This document shows, in pieces, positions 9,941-22,816 of a stretch of DNA of 64,000 nucleotides. The notes beneath the pieces were generated by a model. It searched no databases and was not told where the DNA came from. It saw only the letters and a list, made by a program, of their open reading frames with translations. The translations under genes and the position numbers were made by a program. Position 1 is the first letter of the stretch. Every line of letters starts with the position of its first letter. Source of the stretch: Siphonodentalium dalli (Eukaryota > Mollusca > Scaphopoda > Gadilida > Siphonodentaliidae); the NCBI GenBank assembly GCA_032622095.1, contig CP136061.1, forward strand, positions 189,974,369-190,038,368, written 5' to 3'.

Positions 9941-12089
9941 ATGAATTCCAGAAATCTCTGTATTTCATCTCTATTGTCGGATATGATCGACAAACAAACG
10001 AAGGAACCTGTAAGTTATATATCTGTATGTATTTGTATGTGAGGGTGTGCTCGATCAATACACATGCTAACATTATATTGCAAACGCCACAAACAGACAG
10101 GTGTTCTATACGTCTTTTTTGTTCTAACAATACTTTAGTATACTATACAATGTTCCGTGTGTTCACACACATGACAACAAATACAAATACTTAATTTCTC
10201 GTCATCATTTCATGATATTTCGAGATATGCACCAGATGTTTACTGTCCGCAATTGTACGGCGAACAAATACATCATTACCAGCTTCTTAATTCAGCCCAT
10301 AATTAGAGTGCATTGCTTTGGTTGTAATTTACCATTGCGTAGATCATGCCACGAATCTCTCTATGGCTACGGGCGTTAGCATAGAGTAGAGATTCTTGGC
10401 AATATCTAACCATTACGATACTCTAACGAGAAAATATTTTTATTTTCAGGATCAACATGTCATCGACAAATTTGGCGACGAAGTGAAAGCATTCGAAGGT
10501 GCCTTCCGTCTGAAAACAACAAGATCGCACACGCCTATCAACAGTCCAGGTATTTCACCATTACTCTATCAGTCATCAAACCCGTAACTGTTAATTTTTG
10601 TGCCTGCATGTATTTGGCGCCCATGGAATAATTCAACTTTGAAACCGGAGCATACATGTGGGCGCTCTCACCTTATAGCATACATGTGGGCGCTCTCACC
10701 TTATAGCATACATGTGGGCGCTCTCACCTTATAGCATGCATGTGGACGCGGGGGTAATGTGTAATGAATGGTATCATAAATAATAGAATGAACTCAATAT
10801 GGAGCTTGCATCTGAGTAAATATATAGCACCAACACATATACGAAATAGCACACGCGGCTGCACGATTCACCATTACCTAAAGCTAAAGGTTTCACTGAT
10901 CTTCTGGTATTTGAAGCACCCACCTCCACCAGGAACTCTGAATCAATAAATGTCCACTTGATGTGTAACATGTACAATATGTAATTCCATTATTCTGATC
11001 TCAGTATTTTTTGTTCCAGGGACGCGCGTCGGTTTCATAGGGTGTGATTTTGTCCGACCAGCTGATGCAGATGACAGTTACGTGTCATCAACCGGAAGTT
11101 CACCTGACATCACCGACAGCTCACCATCGTCACCAAGAAGCACCACACCAACATCATCCGCAGAGAAAACCAGCAAGAAAAAGAATCGAGTCAACTATTC
11201 TTCAGATCAGATGGGGAAGCTTCTCGATTCATTCTACACGAACCCTTACCCAGACAACGACGAGCGAGAACAACTCGCCAGCGAGCTCGATATACCAGAG
11301 AAGAACATCAAGGTAGGAACTATTCGTCTCTACTCTACGTGAATTCCGTGATACAATTCAGACAATAACACGACGTTGGGGAGACGTGGACCACATATAT
11401 TTTTTTCTTTGTATAAAATGCAACCGGCAACCAGAAATATTAGCAGTTATAGTTTCTCACCCCGAAGGCATAATATCTGACGCGGGTTGCACTCAGAGCA
11501 TAATAATGGTTTCATTGCTACTTCGGTATTAATAATCCCAGATTAACGCTTGGGGCTTCACTGACGTTAAATCTACGTCATACAACCACCATAACCGAAA
11601 GCTTGTAACAACGTATATTCGCCATAAATGTCGAAAATCCTTCTGCCAACTCCATCACATTGATTTCTATGTTCAACCAAATACTGAATTACTATCACTT
11701 GCAATATAATTTTTATTTTTATAATTTATATACGATTTTATTTTATTTATAAGCAACAGTTAACGTTTCCTACTCATGCACGCTCTAATTAATCCATATA
11801 CTTTTATTTTCAGATCTGGTTCCAGAACAAGCGAGCACGTACAAAGTCTTCCCGGCAAACAAACAACTCGACGTCACCAGTCTCCTGTCAGTTTCCGCTT
11901 GTGCAGCCGATGTTGTCTCCGTTTGATTACATGTCTCCATATCAGATTTCTGCTACAGTTCCTAGACCATTCTTGCCGTATTCACCGAGTGCCTTCCAAG
12001 GCTTCCAGAATGGACCAGTTGTGTCACCAGTTTCCTTGGCACCAAGACCACAGATGTTGTATCCCTATATGCTGCCACCATACTGTTAA
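9941..12089 (+). CDS. Divergent PRD-class homeobox gene B, unit 1 copy, intact
   Basis: The exons are 9,941-10,009, 10,450-10,549, 11,020-11,312 and 11,814-12,089. All junctions are GT..AG, phases are 0, 1, 0, and the open product is 245 residues. It begins MNSRNLCISSLLSDMIDKQT, which parallels the first exon of gene A. Residues 60-105 are Ser/Thr/Pro-rich. The homeodomain covers about residues 109-168 with NRVNYSSDQMGKLL, NPYPD and IWFQNKRARTKSS; Trp48, Phe49, Gln50, Asn51 and Arg53 are present. The Pro/Tyr-rich tail (MLSPFDYMSPYQ) ends PPYC. It probably acts in the nucleus as a transcription factor. I cannot place it in a named family; YPD and the 46/47 intron point to the PRD class. AATAAA is at 12,343-12,348. 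Gene A lies head to head upstream. Confidence 0.88.
10651..10753. repeat. 28-bp minisatellite in gene B intron 2 (unit 1)
   Basis: The 28-base unit starting CATACATGTGGGCGCTCTCA is repeated three times, with a fourth partial and degenerate copy. The same array is in unit 2 at about 25,630-25,735. Unit 3 has only a single degenerate relic there. Confidence 0.9.
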
Positions 12090-12545
12090 GAACTGAACTT
12101 TGTTATTTTGCCTACCTAATACCAATAAGCAACAAATTTTGTCGTAGAAGTATTACCATGATATGTTTTATGGTATATATGTCGGTTGAGGCGAAAGTGT
12201 CTGAAGACACTTTGCAAAAACACAGTTAACATTCACGTCATTGCTGATGCACATTTCTTTGTTGAATAATGTTTTCGTTTGTTTGTTTGTATTGTTATGG
12301 CCATTGTGTTATCTGTTAAAAGTATATACTTTATAAAAGTTAAATAAACTGTATGACACTGTGACATTGTTTCTATCGTTATCTCAAATCGTGATGAATA
12401 TTATGCATTTGGTGTATATGCATATGGTAGTAAATGATACCATTTCAAAACCCAATGCGATGTCCTGAGTGCGATCATATTTGGCTTTACGCTGTCGCAC
12501 TTAATTCTGCCATGAATTAACGACCAGTAACACACGGGTGTGCTT
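12090..12545. other. Gene B 3' UTR and downstream spacer (unit 1)
   Basis: This carries the gene B 3' UTR to about 12,365 with AATAAA at 12,343-12,348, then spacer. A perfect short inverted repeat (GTGTCTGAAGACAC) lies near 12,200. No further gene is seen. Confidence 0.5.
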
Positions 12546-13485
12546 CTCATGAATGCCACGAAAAGGCGGCCATGGATACCGATAATGGGTATTTGCATCA
12601 TTGTCATGTCATCGGGGAATGTTGTTGCTTCTTCTGTATTTCATTATTACTATCCAATGAATATATTTTGGAATGGTCATTGCCTTTACTATACAATCTC
12701 TGAAACACCAGATATTGTGTGACTGGGGATCAATGATGCGCGCATCCGCAGTCAACGCATATTTTCATGTTTTGCCAAATAAGGTCAAATGAACCAAAAT
12801 ATCATTTTCAAGCAGCTCAATGGTCATTCTAGGTTAATAGTGGGGCATGTGTGGAAATGTTATTTTTGTCACATTTCCCATATCACAATCTGCCTCAATT
12901 ACCATAGTATCCCCTTTTTGCACATATATTTTAGTAAAATGACGGTTTAACCCCTACCAACAACCCGTTTCTAAGGTAAAAACAGTCGCATAGCAACCGT
13001 TGCCATGGAATGTATTTTCGTGATTGCCCCCATATCTGAAAATAATACGTGGGACCTAATATACAAATGTGCCAAGTTTTATGCTTTTATGACAATGTCC
13101 GCATTTGTTACACAAAAAACTATACCTAAAAAAATCGCACGGTGATTCCGTCACGCCCGTTGTGTGATTCCGTCACGGCGAACAAACCGAGTTAATTGGG
13201 AACTTTTTCCAGGTCAGCTTGGCTGAATGAGCAGGGTTCTTAAATAGTACGGACCTACCCTCCTATTGATGGCACTTTTTTGGTGATTCCGTCACGGACA
13301 CAATTTGACCCAGAGTGAGATGATACTTAAATACACATATAGTTGTATATAATCAAACAACTTTGTATAGTATGTACAACGTTTTTTATTTTAAGCGGTA
13401 CCCTACTGGTCATAATTTTAGATTTTATAGACCACAGAAAAGTGAAATTCCGTAAAATTTGGTGATTCCGTCACGCTGGAATTCA
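12546..13485. repeat. Segment present in unit 1 but absent from unit 2; probable non-autonomous element
   Basis: Unit 2 joins GGTGTGCTT directly to AGAACTGTGTATG, while unit 1 has about 940 extra bases. The ends carry a short inverted match (CATGAATGCC and CATGAATTCC). TGATTCCGTCACG occurs four times, at 13,143, 13,165, 13,284 and 13,463. An 18-mer, GCATAGCAACCGTTGCCA, is shared with the piggyBac-like element near 5,500. No protein is supported. Confidence 0.6.
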
Positions 13486-13739
13486 TGTTCTGTGTATGTT
13501 TACAGAATATATATATATACGTGATATATACATGGGTGACGTGACTTCCGTCAGTTACTTATTCCTTATTGGACATTCGAAAAAAAAATGACCCAAATCG
13601 CATATCAGGTCCGATTTTCACGAAATAAGCGACATTGCAGGGAAATTAACTGCATAGAAGTGGATCCGTGCAGGTTTACAAGGAAATTAACTACATAGAA
13701 GTCTATCCGTGTACAGGTGTACAATTCCGATGTGACATT

Positions 13740-13984
13740 TGAGAGATAATTCAACCATTTCACCGTTATGTTATACCATTGTGATATTTGCGGGAAATTA
13801 TTTACACAGTTGGACTGATTCTCTTTATCTTCTCTGTAAATTCCTCCTGAATAAGAATAAAGGGAGCTTTGGGACCAGATTCCTTTGCACCTGTGATCGC
13901 CCGTATGAATGTGATGTTTGCAGGAAAATACTCAATATTTCAGACACGGTAGTGTGATAAGAATCCACCCCGGCGATCGCCCAT
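13740..13984 (+). pseudogene. Decayed zinc fingers upstream of the array (unit 1)
   Basis: Finger fragments appear in several frames, for example CDICGKLFTQL near 13,780 and ECDVC near 13,910, with stops between them. The same stops occur in unit 2, so decay preceded the duplication. Confidence 0.65.
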
Positions 13985-14896
13985 GTGATATTTGTGGTAA
14001 ATCATTCAACGACTCAATCGACAATCAATTTGTCTGCACACATGATGAATGATACCAATGATCGGCCGCACCAGTCCAGTTCGCTAACGAGTCATAACAT
14101 GATACACTCTGGTGATAGCCCGTATCAATGTGGTATTTGTGGGAAATCATGTAATGACTCGAGTAATTTGTCTGCACACATGATGGACCATCCTGATGAT
14201 CGACCGTATCAGTGCGATATATGCCACAAAGCATTCAAAAAGTCAAGTCACCTGACAAGTCATAAAATTACCCACTCCGGCGATCGCCCGTATCAGTGCG
14301 ATATATGCGACAAAGCATTCAAACAATCACATGCTCTAACAGTTCACAAAAGAATCCATTCCGGCGATCGCCCGTATCGCTGTGATGTCTGTGGCGAATC
14401 ATTCACTGTCTCGAGCAATTTGGCTGTGCACATGATGAACCATACCGGTGCTCGCCCGTATCAGTGCGATATATGCCACAAAGCATTCAAAAAGTCAAGC
14501 AACGTGACAAATCATAAAATATTCCACTTCGGCGATCGCCCATATCAGTGTGGCATTTGTGGTAAATCATACACCCAGTCAGGAAATTTGATCGCCCACA
14601 AGAGGATACACACCGGCGATCGACCGTATCAGTGCGACATATGCGACAAAACATTCAAACAATCAAGTACACTAATAAATCATAAAAGAATCCACTCCGG
14701 AATTCGCCCATATCAATGTGATATGTGTGAGAAAACATTCATACTGTTATGTGATCTAACACGTCATAAAAGAATCCACTCTGGTGATCGCCCGTATAGA
14801 TGTGATACATGTGAAAAATCATTCAGCAGATCGGGACATTTGACATTACACAAGATTATTCACACTGGAGATCGACCGTATCAGTGTGATATGTGA
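13985..14896 (+). CDS. C2H2 zinc-finger array protein, nine fingers (unit 1)
   Basis: An uninterrupted frame of 303 residues contains nine complete C2H2 fingers in tandem from about residue 48, with linkers of the type HSGDRPYQC and HTGDRPYQC, and a tenth cut by a stop after YQCDM. Most cores follow C-x2-C-x12-H-x3-H. Arrays like this bind DNA in the nucleus. No KRAB, BTB, ZAD or SCAN domain is visible and no intron is needed. Decayed finger relics both upstream and downstream suggest a shrinking remnant of a longer gene, so the true start is uncertain and it may not be expressed. It lies about 1.9 kb downstream of gene B on the same strand. The linker codons repeatedly create GCGATCGC. Confidence 0.6.
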   Translation: MIFVVNHSTTQSTINLSAHMMNDTNDRPHQSSSLTSHNMIHSGDSPYQCGICGKSCNDSSNLSAHMMDHPDDRPYQCDICHKAFKKSSHLTSHKITHSGDRPYQCDICDKAFKQSHALTVHKRIHSGDRPYRCDVCGESFTVSSNLAVHMMNHTGARPYQCDICHKAFKKSSNVTNHKIFHFGDRPYQCGICGKSYTQSGNLIAHKRIHTGDRPYQCDICDKTFKQSSTLINHKRIHSGIRPYQCDMCEKTFILLCDLTRHKRIHSGDRPYRCDTCEKSFSRSGHLTLHKIIHTGDRPYQCDM

Positions 14897-15285
14897 CAAA
14901 GCATTCAAACAATCTTGAGCTCAAATAAGCAATAAACAAATCCACTCTAAATGCACTTTGACGACCGTCCGTATCAATGTGATATATGTCCAAAATCATG
15001 CATCCAGCCAGATGCTTTGATCGAACACAAGAGGATTCACACAGATGATCGCCCATATCAGTGTGATATGTGACAAAGTATTCAAACAATCATGTGATCT
15101 CCTGTAGCAATGTGATACTTGCGTGAAATCATTCACCTTGTCGGGAAGTTTGACTAAACACATATGGATATGCCAACACACTGGAGTTCGCCCGCATGAG
15201 TGCGATATATGCGAGAAAGCATTCATTACAGCAAGCTGGCGAGACATAAATTAATCGAAACTGGTGACCGCCCGTATCATTAAAG
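14897..15285 (+). pseudogene. Decayed zinc fingers downstream of the array (unit 1)
   Basis: At least three more finger relics follow the stop, with motifs such as DRPYQCDICPKS near 14,970, DRPYQCDM near 15,050 and [13 protein letters not shown] near 15,190. They are broken by stops and shifts that are identical in unit 2 at 28,852-29,240. Confidence 0.7.
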
Positions 15286-16750
15286 ATGGATTATCTCTGC
15301 ATATATAAATTTTGAAATAGTTCTGTGGGTATAAAATATTAAATATGAACTGAAGACCCATGTCCGGAAAAGGTTCTTTAATAAATTTTCATTTTATTAT
15401 AAAATGAGATGATTAAGTGGGACACTTTATTGTTCTATCTTTAGAACAGACCATTCAGGCGATAACATATATCGATAGGGGTCATTATGGTGTTCCCATA
15501 GCTATGCTCCGAAAGTCAAATGTCCGAGATTGATTGTTTTGTATTATTCTCATACATAGTTATAAGCAATAATGAGTCTAATTGATGTTTATTTATGAGA
15601 AAATTACACAATAAAATTTCTGCTGCTAAACAACCACACGTCTTTAGACCAGAAAATATTTGAAAAATAATGATTATTAATCGATAGAAGCATTTCCGGA
15701 CAGGGGTGTTCGATTCATATATCATATTTTATACCCCGTCGGATTGTAAAATATCTAACATAAGCCAATTGATTTCAGAGTTATCCATCATCATCCGCAA
15801 TTTGATCCGAGACCGTCGGCTTGACGAATATCTGACAGGCCGCCAAAAATTACACATCTCGGGAAATAACAAATTTCAAAAATCGACATCTGATCACTCT
15901 GAGCATTGATGTGTGAGTTTCTCGACTCGAGTCAAATATTGTTTACCCCAGAAGCCAAAGAAATGGTAATTTAGGAGCGTTAATTCGGATTATGCATCTT
16001 TAAAGTAAAACATCACCATTTGCCAATTGACTTTTGCTGTTATTGAAAAATATACACCTTGCTGTTGACTTGTATGCTATATCAGAAATCGTTATAACCA
16101 ACTAATTGGTTCATGACAATTATGATAATATTGTCATAACCGAACCCAATGGCCAGTCATATAGGAATACTTCTGAACTAATACTACTTCTATTATATGT
16201 TTGGATGTCTGTATTCTGCTTAGATTTCCTGAACACCCCTCCAAATGAATTATAGACCATTCTATAACTATGTACATATTACTGTTATTTCTTAATATAT
16301 TTATGTTAAAGACATGTTATGTACTTATTCGTGTACGTGAAACTAAGAAGTCAGTATTCAGGCACAATGTCAACTGGATGAATATAGCATTCGAGTAACA
16401 TCGCCGAAAATTTCAAACAAATCGACCTTACCACTCCATAGAAAACATCGTAGGAACTACGCGCAAATGTAATATTTTCTTCTCGATTCGGGACGCAACC
16501 ATCAGCGATAAGCTAACGAAAACGATTTCGCAATAGAGAGTCACTATATTTAATTAATATATAAGAATGATGGTGTTTGTTGTCAATTTGGATAAAATAT
16601 TTGTAAAAATTATAACTTTTAGTTAGATTATTCTTCATTTCTATTTTATCACCCTACCGGAGTGTTTCACGTCACTTTAAATGTTGTGTCTTAATACTCA
16701 TATTGTTTTGTTAGTCTGGAAAATAAACTTGATTGAATGATTGAATGGGA
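15286..16750. other. Unit spacer, no gene seen (unit 1)
   Basis: This AT-rich spacer is conserved in unit 2 (29,241-30,706). A stretch at about 15,670-15,765 resembles about 6,340-6,475 in gene A intron 3 and is probably a dispersed repeat. No convincing protein or RNA gene is visible. Confidence 0.5.
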
Positions 16751-16837
16751 GCATCCGTTCAGTGTAGAAAGGGTTAAAATATTGATAGAACTCCATAATT
16801 TGTTCCAGTGCGCAGTTATAGAGAGGCTTTTGTGAAA

Positions 16838-16902
16838 CGAGTTTGATAAATTTGATTCACAACGAGTCGTATACGAGTTGTGAATAAAATTTATCAAACG
16901 AG
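16838..16902. repeat. Short foldback at unit start (unit 2)
   Basis: Same hairpin as at 107-170, with arms CGAGTTTGATAAATTTGATT and its near reverse complement. The unit 3 copy is at 30,794-30,858. Confidence 0.65.
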
Positions 16903-17287
16903 AAAAAAACTAGAGCTTTATTGCTTTTTAACAAACCAACAGACGCGTTAAAATGCACACAATTACATTGTTGGCTGAGACGCTTCACAACCTTATACGA
17001 GAGTATATATATAGTCCCCCATTTTGCCTCTTTGTTTTTGTGGCTATTTTCGTTAGTGCAACGAAGTTGGACAAGAATTTAATTTGAATGAACAAAGCAA
17101 TCATTTTGCATTGTCTGGTGTTGTAGTTATGTATGGGCGGCGTTCGTAGTTAATTACATGAAATAAAAGTTAATGGTGGTTTGTTTAAACAATTATATGC
17201 ACCACACATTCAATAAAAGTCCATGCCGTTTTAATTTTCAAACCAATGGTGTTCATTTTCAAACCAATAGTAATTATAATAGGGAAT

Positions 17288-18809
<1,522 letters not shown>

Positions 18810-19003
18810 AATAGGGAATGGTATTTAAACACACTATTCTTTATAAATTGAACATGGTAAAATATTTATTAGCAGACATATAAACTTAACAAATATGTAC
18901 ATAACAAAAACATATACTCTTTTGCAGTCCATTGAAAAAATGTATTTAATTCCAGTGACATATATTTCGTGTCGAAGAACTTTTGACAAAAATAGAACAA
19001 CTC

Positions 19004-20948
19004 TCAGTAAGGACGGACACCCATGTATATGGATGTACGGCAGATTAAACTGGTTAACCAATTGGTGTTGCGATGACGGTCGAAACCATGGTAGAGGGTT
19101 GTTGGTAGCCAACCTGGTTATAGCTGTGTGTGAGCCCTGGGTCGACTGTTGGGCGGTGAAATGTTTGCTGGCACGTAATGGTTGTAGGACACCGGATATA
19201 GGTTCGCCGGAAGGGATTCCTTGTGTTCTGACGTCTGCGTTTGATGAATTGGATTGGCACACCGGGCTGACGGTCGAACTTCGATGGCTCATCCTGGTGT
19301 GATGTGGTCTGTATCGTTGGTTTTCGGATGTATTATCGGCTGTTCTTCTGTGGTTTCTGACGACGAACTTGATTTCAATGCTGGAGAAGCTCCACTCGAG
19401 TACCAGTGTGGTGAAGTGGTAGGCGTGGTGAAATCTGCTGGTAAGTCGGTACGTACTGGTGGAACGGTGGCATCATATGCGGCATGGCGAGTGGTAGTAC
19501 CATTGCTTGTGTCGACGGCGTCGGATCTACGTCCGTGACCTGCCTGGTTCTTTTTCTCGCTCTTTTGTTCTGGAACCATATCTGGAGAAAAAAAAAAGCC
19601 AATTTCAAAATATATGAAATGAAATACATCAATATAATTAATGAGAGTAGCGACCATATACGGAAATATTTTTTAAATAATAATTTTCCATCACACGCGT
19701 GGGGATCTGTACACCCTATATTTCGTATTCTTATTAGTAAAATAGCTAGTTCTCACACGCGCTTTGGCTTTGGCTCCTTCATTGTACATAGTAACACCGA
19801 TCTAGTATTATATGAGAAAAATTTAATCAATATTAATGAGCTATGGAAGTTTTTTTTCCGAACTGGTGTCCTCGATTCATATATCTATATATTATTCATA
19901 CTGCGGTATCTATTTCTTGTAAGATATATACACTAACTTTAAATGAACTTTATTTTACAATCATGAGTTTCGCCTTAGTATGTATACATGCATATTTAGT
20001 TTGCCACCAGGTATTTTAAATCGCATCTTACCTTTATATTTTTTTCAGGAATTTCAAGTTCGCCGCTTAATTTCGCTAGCATTTCGGATTCTGGGTAGGA
20101 GTTGCTCGTAAAAGCATCACATAGTTTGTCTAGTTGTTCGGGAGAGTAGTTGGTTCGGAATCTCTTCTGCTTGTTGTTGGTTTTCTTCTTGTGTGTTGCT
20201 GACGGGGAGACAGGCGTTGGTATGTCATTTTGACTGGGGCTGCCGGTTTGCTGGTTGGTAAACGTTACGATGTCAGTGCTAGGATCGATTGTCGGTGAGT
20301 TGTTGTTGTGACTGTCTAGTGAATGTTTGATGTGTGGTAGGTTGGTTGTGCCAGGGGAGCTTCCAGTAACAGATACGTAGCTAACATCAAGTTCGGCGGA
20401 TCGCGCAAAGTCACCACTGATAAGTTCGGCGGCTGTAAGAAATAATATATCACATAATAAAATAAGGAAGCAGTCAATGGAATGTCGAACGTTTCATACA
20501 CAAAAAGCAGCAAGTTATTTTTATTAATGTTTCACCCAATAGGTTGTATATTAAGTTGTTAACCATCAACAATATATGTATTTGTAAGGGTAAATTTAGC
20601 AAACTTCCGAAATTCATGTTATATTGTATCAACATAATCCTTCGTCTATTATACGTCAGTCCATGCAGAGCCCAATAAGATTGGAATTCATAAGCACCCC
20701 AAACTGATCAAGAGCTTACAACAACAAATACATCTTAAACAGTCACAGAGTTCGAAATTTCAACATCAGTATTGTATCCCAATCAATCAATCAATCAATT
20801 TATTTATTCTGGTCATCATATAATGATATTACAGATGTTTTGAATTACATAATCAGATACATACTATATATATATGCATGCACGTGCGTTATAATATATA
20901 GAGCACATATATACGAAAATATGGTAATGTTTATGCTTGTTGCTTTTA

Positions 20949-20988
<40 letters not shown>

Positions 20989-22816
20989 GATTTGATCAAT
21001 GTGGTCCAGTTAGTGGGGTTTGTGTTATGGATGCTACTTAGCCTCGAGAGGACTAAGACCTTTTCGACAAAAACCGACAGGTTCCTTGCGGTTTTTCCAT
21101 TTCGGGAGTTAAATAATTGCAGTAACTTATGTGAGTTTGGTCTTCGAAAATAATAAGGGCGAATATATCTCAGTCTCAACTCGTGAATTTGTGAGCACTT
21201 AAGTATAATGTGGTATTCATCGCCCAGATCTAAATTACAGAGGGTACATTGCCGTTCCGAGTAGTCAACATTGTACCATGAGCCCTGTTCAACGGGTAGT
21301 TTGTGATTTCTTGTTCGGAACATCATAAGGCTGTGTACAAATCTGTTGTTGTCCAGAGATAGGTAATGTTCTCTTTGGAAATTTGTCTTAATACTTCTAT
21401 AAAATGCAAACTTGCTTGATTTCGAGATAGATCCCCACCACTTCTGTATAAATACGTCGCGTAATTTGCGATCAATGGACGAAGTAAATCGATTAGGGCT
21501 TATCACACTCTGATTGGTCCAGACAGTACTCATGCCCAAAGAATTAATTGTGGTGAGCATTCAACATGTAAACATCTCATGTTCCAAACATTTCTTAGTA
21601 TTCCTGTCGGAAGAGGTTACATCTATGTTATTGATGTGAAGCTTTCCATTTCGTTAAAAATACAACCGCCAATATTCATAGCATGCATTTAATGACGGCC
21701 TGTGCAATTACTAACTTGTGGGTTATTAAAGTAAATCCAGATTGTAACTTACCAAGACTGCTGTCGAGTGGGAAGCTAACGTTGCCCAAGGAGATCGAAT
21801 TCACGTCAATGGAATCGTCAAGCAACAAGCATGTCTGTAATAAAAAAGTTAAAGATTCTTAAACTGTTTGCAGTTTCTGTCCGAATTAGCCATTAACAAC
21901 ATTATATATATATATTTGTCCAGAAACATGCCTAAATATATGAGCGTATAAGAGTGAGGTCAAGGTCGCACGTGAAATTGGACCCGCCCATGCATATTGT
22001 TCCCGGGATCAATGTAAGCCTACATACCAAATTTGAGTCGGATCGGTCGAGGTCCAGAAGCATGCGTATATGAGCGAGGTCCATGTCGATGTCAAGGACA
22101 CGGTTGCATGTTAAATTGGGCCCGCCCGTATTGTCCCCGGGATCAGAGTTAAATACCAAATTTGAGTCGGATCGGTTTAGCAGTTTTCGAGTTTATAAGA
22201 CACAAACAGACAGAAGTTCCAAACAAATATAATAGATAGCGAATACTGTAACAACTAAAGTTTTTAACTCTTTCTATACTCCGGTATACAATAGAACTTC
22301 GTTTATGAGCCATATATGGCATTGTTTCGCTCATTGTCTCTAATTTTAATAGTATATAGACTGATTCGATAGGTCAGTGGTGTATAATGTCAACTCTATA
22401 TACACCAATGATTGTTGTTAATTGGGTAAACATACAAGAAAAATATAATATCCATATACAGGAGCCTAGTTATGTCTACGTAATCTAGTTATTGTGTTTT
22501 TGTGATTAAGCAAGCGACCGTTGTGTTCCTTTTTAAATTGCCACACCAATGTCAGGTCATGTAAAAACGTTTTAAAGAACAACATAGGCACGGGTTATAT
22601 TTCAGTATAAACGGTTTATATAAATTTTGTTCTATATAGCGAGTTCATTATGATTTTGTTTGTAAGTATTGATACATATGAGATACATTAATAGGGATGT
22701 TCGCGAAATACTTAATACTCTGCGCAAAACTTCATAAATATACTCACATTTCTGCCCACTGAATCTCCAATCATATCAGCAAACAAACTGGATATACTGA
22801 AGCTAGTAGAATTCAT
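19004..22816 (-). pseudogene. Divergent PRD-class homeobox gene A, unit 2 copy, C-terminus frameshifted
   Basis: The exons are 22,816-22,748, 21,834-21,753, 20,432-20,032 and 19,581-19,004. Exons 1-3 and all splice sites are intact, giving an open frame from MNSTSFSISS through the homeodomain (NYSPEQLDKL, SYPESE, IWFQNKRARKRT). The last exon has six single-base indels relative to unit 3, at about 19,011, 19,078, 19,140, 19,240, 19,310 and 19,428. The first one met in the reading direction (19,428) changes the frame about 50 residues past the homeodomain and leads to a stop. A product with an intact homeodomain but a shortened tail is possible. Such a cluster of one-base indels with few substitutions looks more like sequencing error than decay. 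A LINE fragment sits in intron 2. Confidence 0.85.
20581..21597 (-). mobile_element. LINE 3' fragment in gene A intron 2 (unit 2)
   Basis: Absent from unit 1. The minus-strand frame 21,560-20,946 reads 204 residues with WTNQSVISPNRF, FRTRNHKLPVEQGSW and a finger CTLCNLDLGDEYHIILKC, the C-terminus of a non-LTR reverse transcriptase family close to E1. The 3' tail has a TAA/ATT run and a repeat of ATTG near 20,781-20,797. The catalytic domain is lost, so it is a truncated dead copy. Units 3 and 4 carry it at the same place. Confidence 0.83.

Larger units (their letters stand above)
1..16750. repeat. Tandem segmental duplication, unit 1
   Basis: The first bases, GCATCCGTTCAGTGTAGAAA, recur at 16,751 and 30,707 and are followed by long near-identical sequence, so the window opens at a unit boundary. 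The unit carries gene A (minus), gene B (plus) and a zinc-finger array. It is longer than unit 2 because of a 4.8-kb nested transposon block (about 1,565-6,345) and a 0.94-kb segment (about 12,546-13,485) absent from unit 2. It lacks the LINE fragments found in units 2-4. Confidence 0.93.

Noticed and set aside
762-12089. Assigning the homeobox genes to a named family (Hox, TALE, POU or SIX)
   Set aside because: There is no TALE three-residue loop, POU-specific domain or SIX domain, and no Hox hexapeptide. The PRD-class features are visible but the exact family cannot be named from sequence alone.
12401-12722. Short frames downstream of gene B
   Set aside because: They cross the junction of a unit 1-specific insertion and are not conserved in unit 2.
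13985-14896. Repeated GCGATCGC as a cyanobacterial-style HIP1 signal
   Set aside because: It arises from the Gly-Asp-Arg linker codons between fingers and is absent from the surrounding DNA.
14025-15247. Antisense frames over the zinc-finger array (also 28,064-29,202)
   Set aside because: They are shadows of the repetitive finger codons on the other strand, with no motif of their own.
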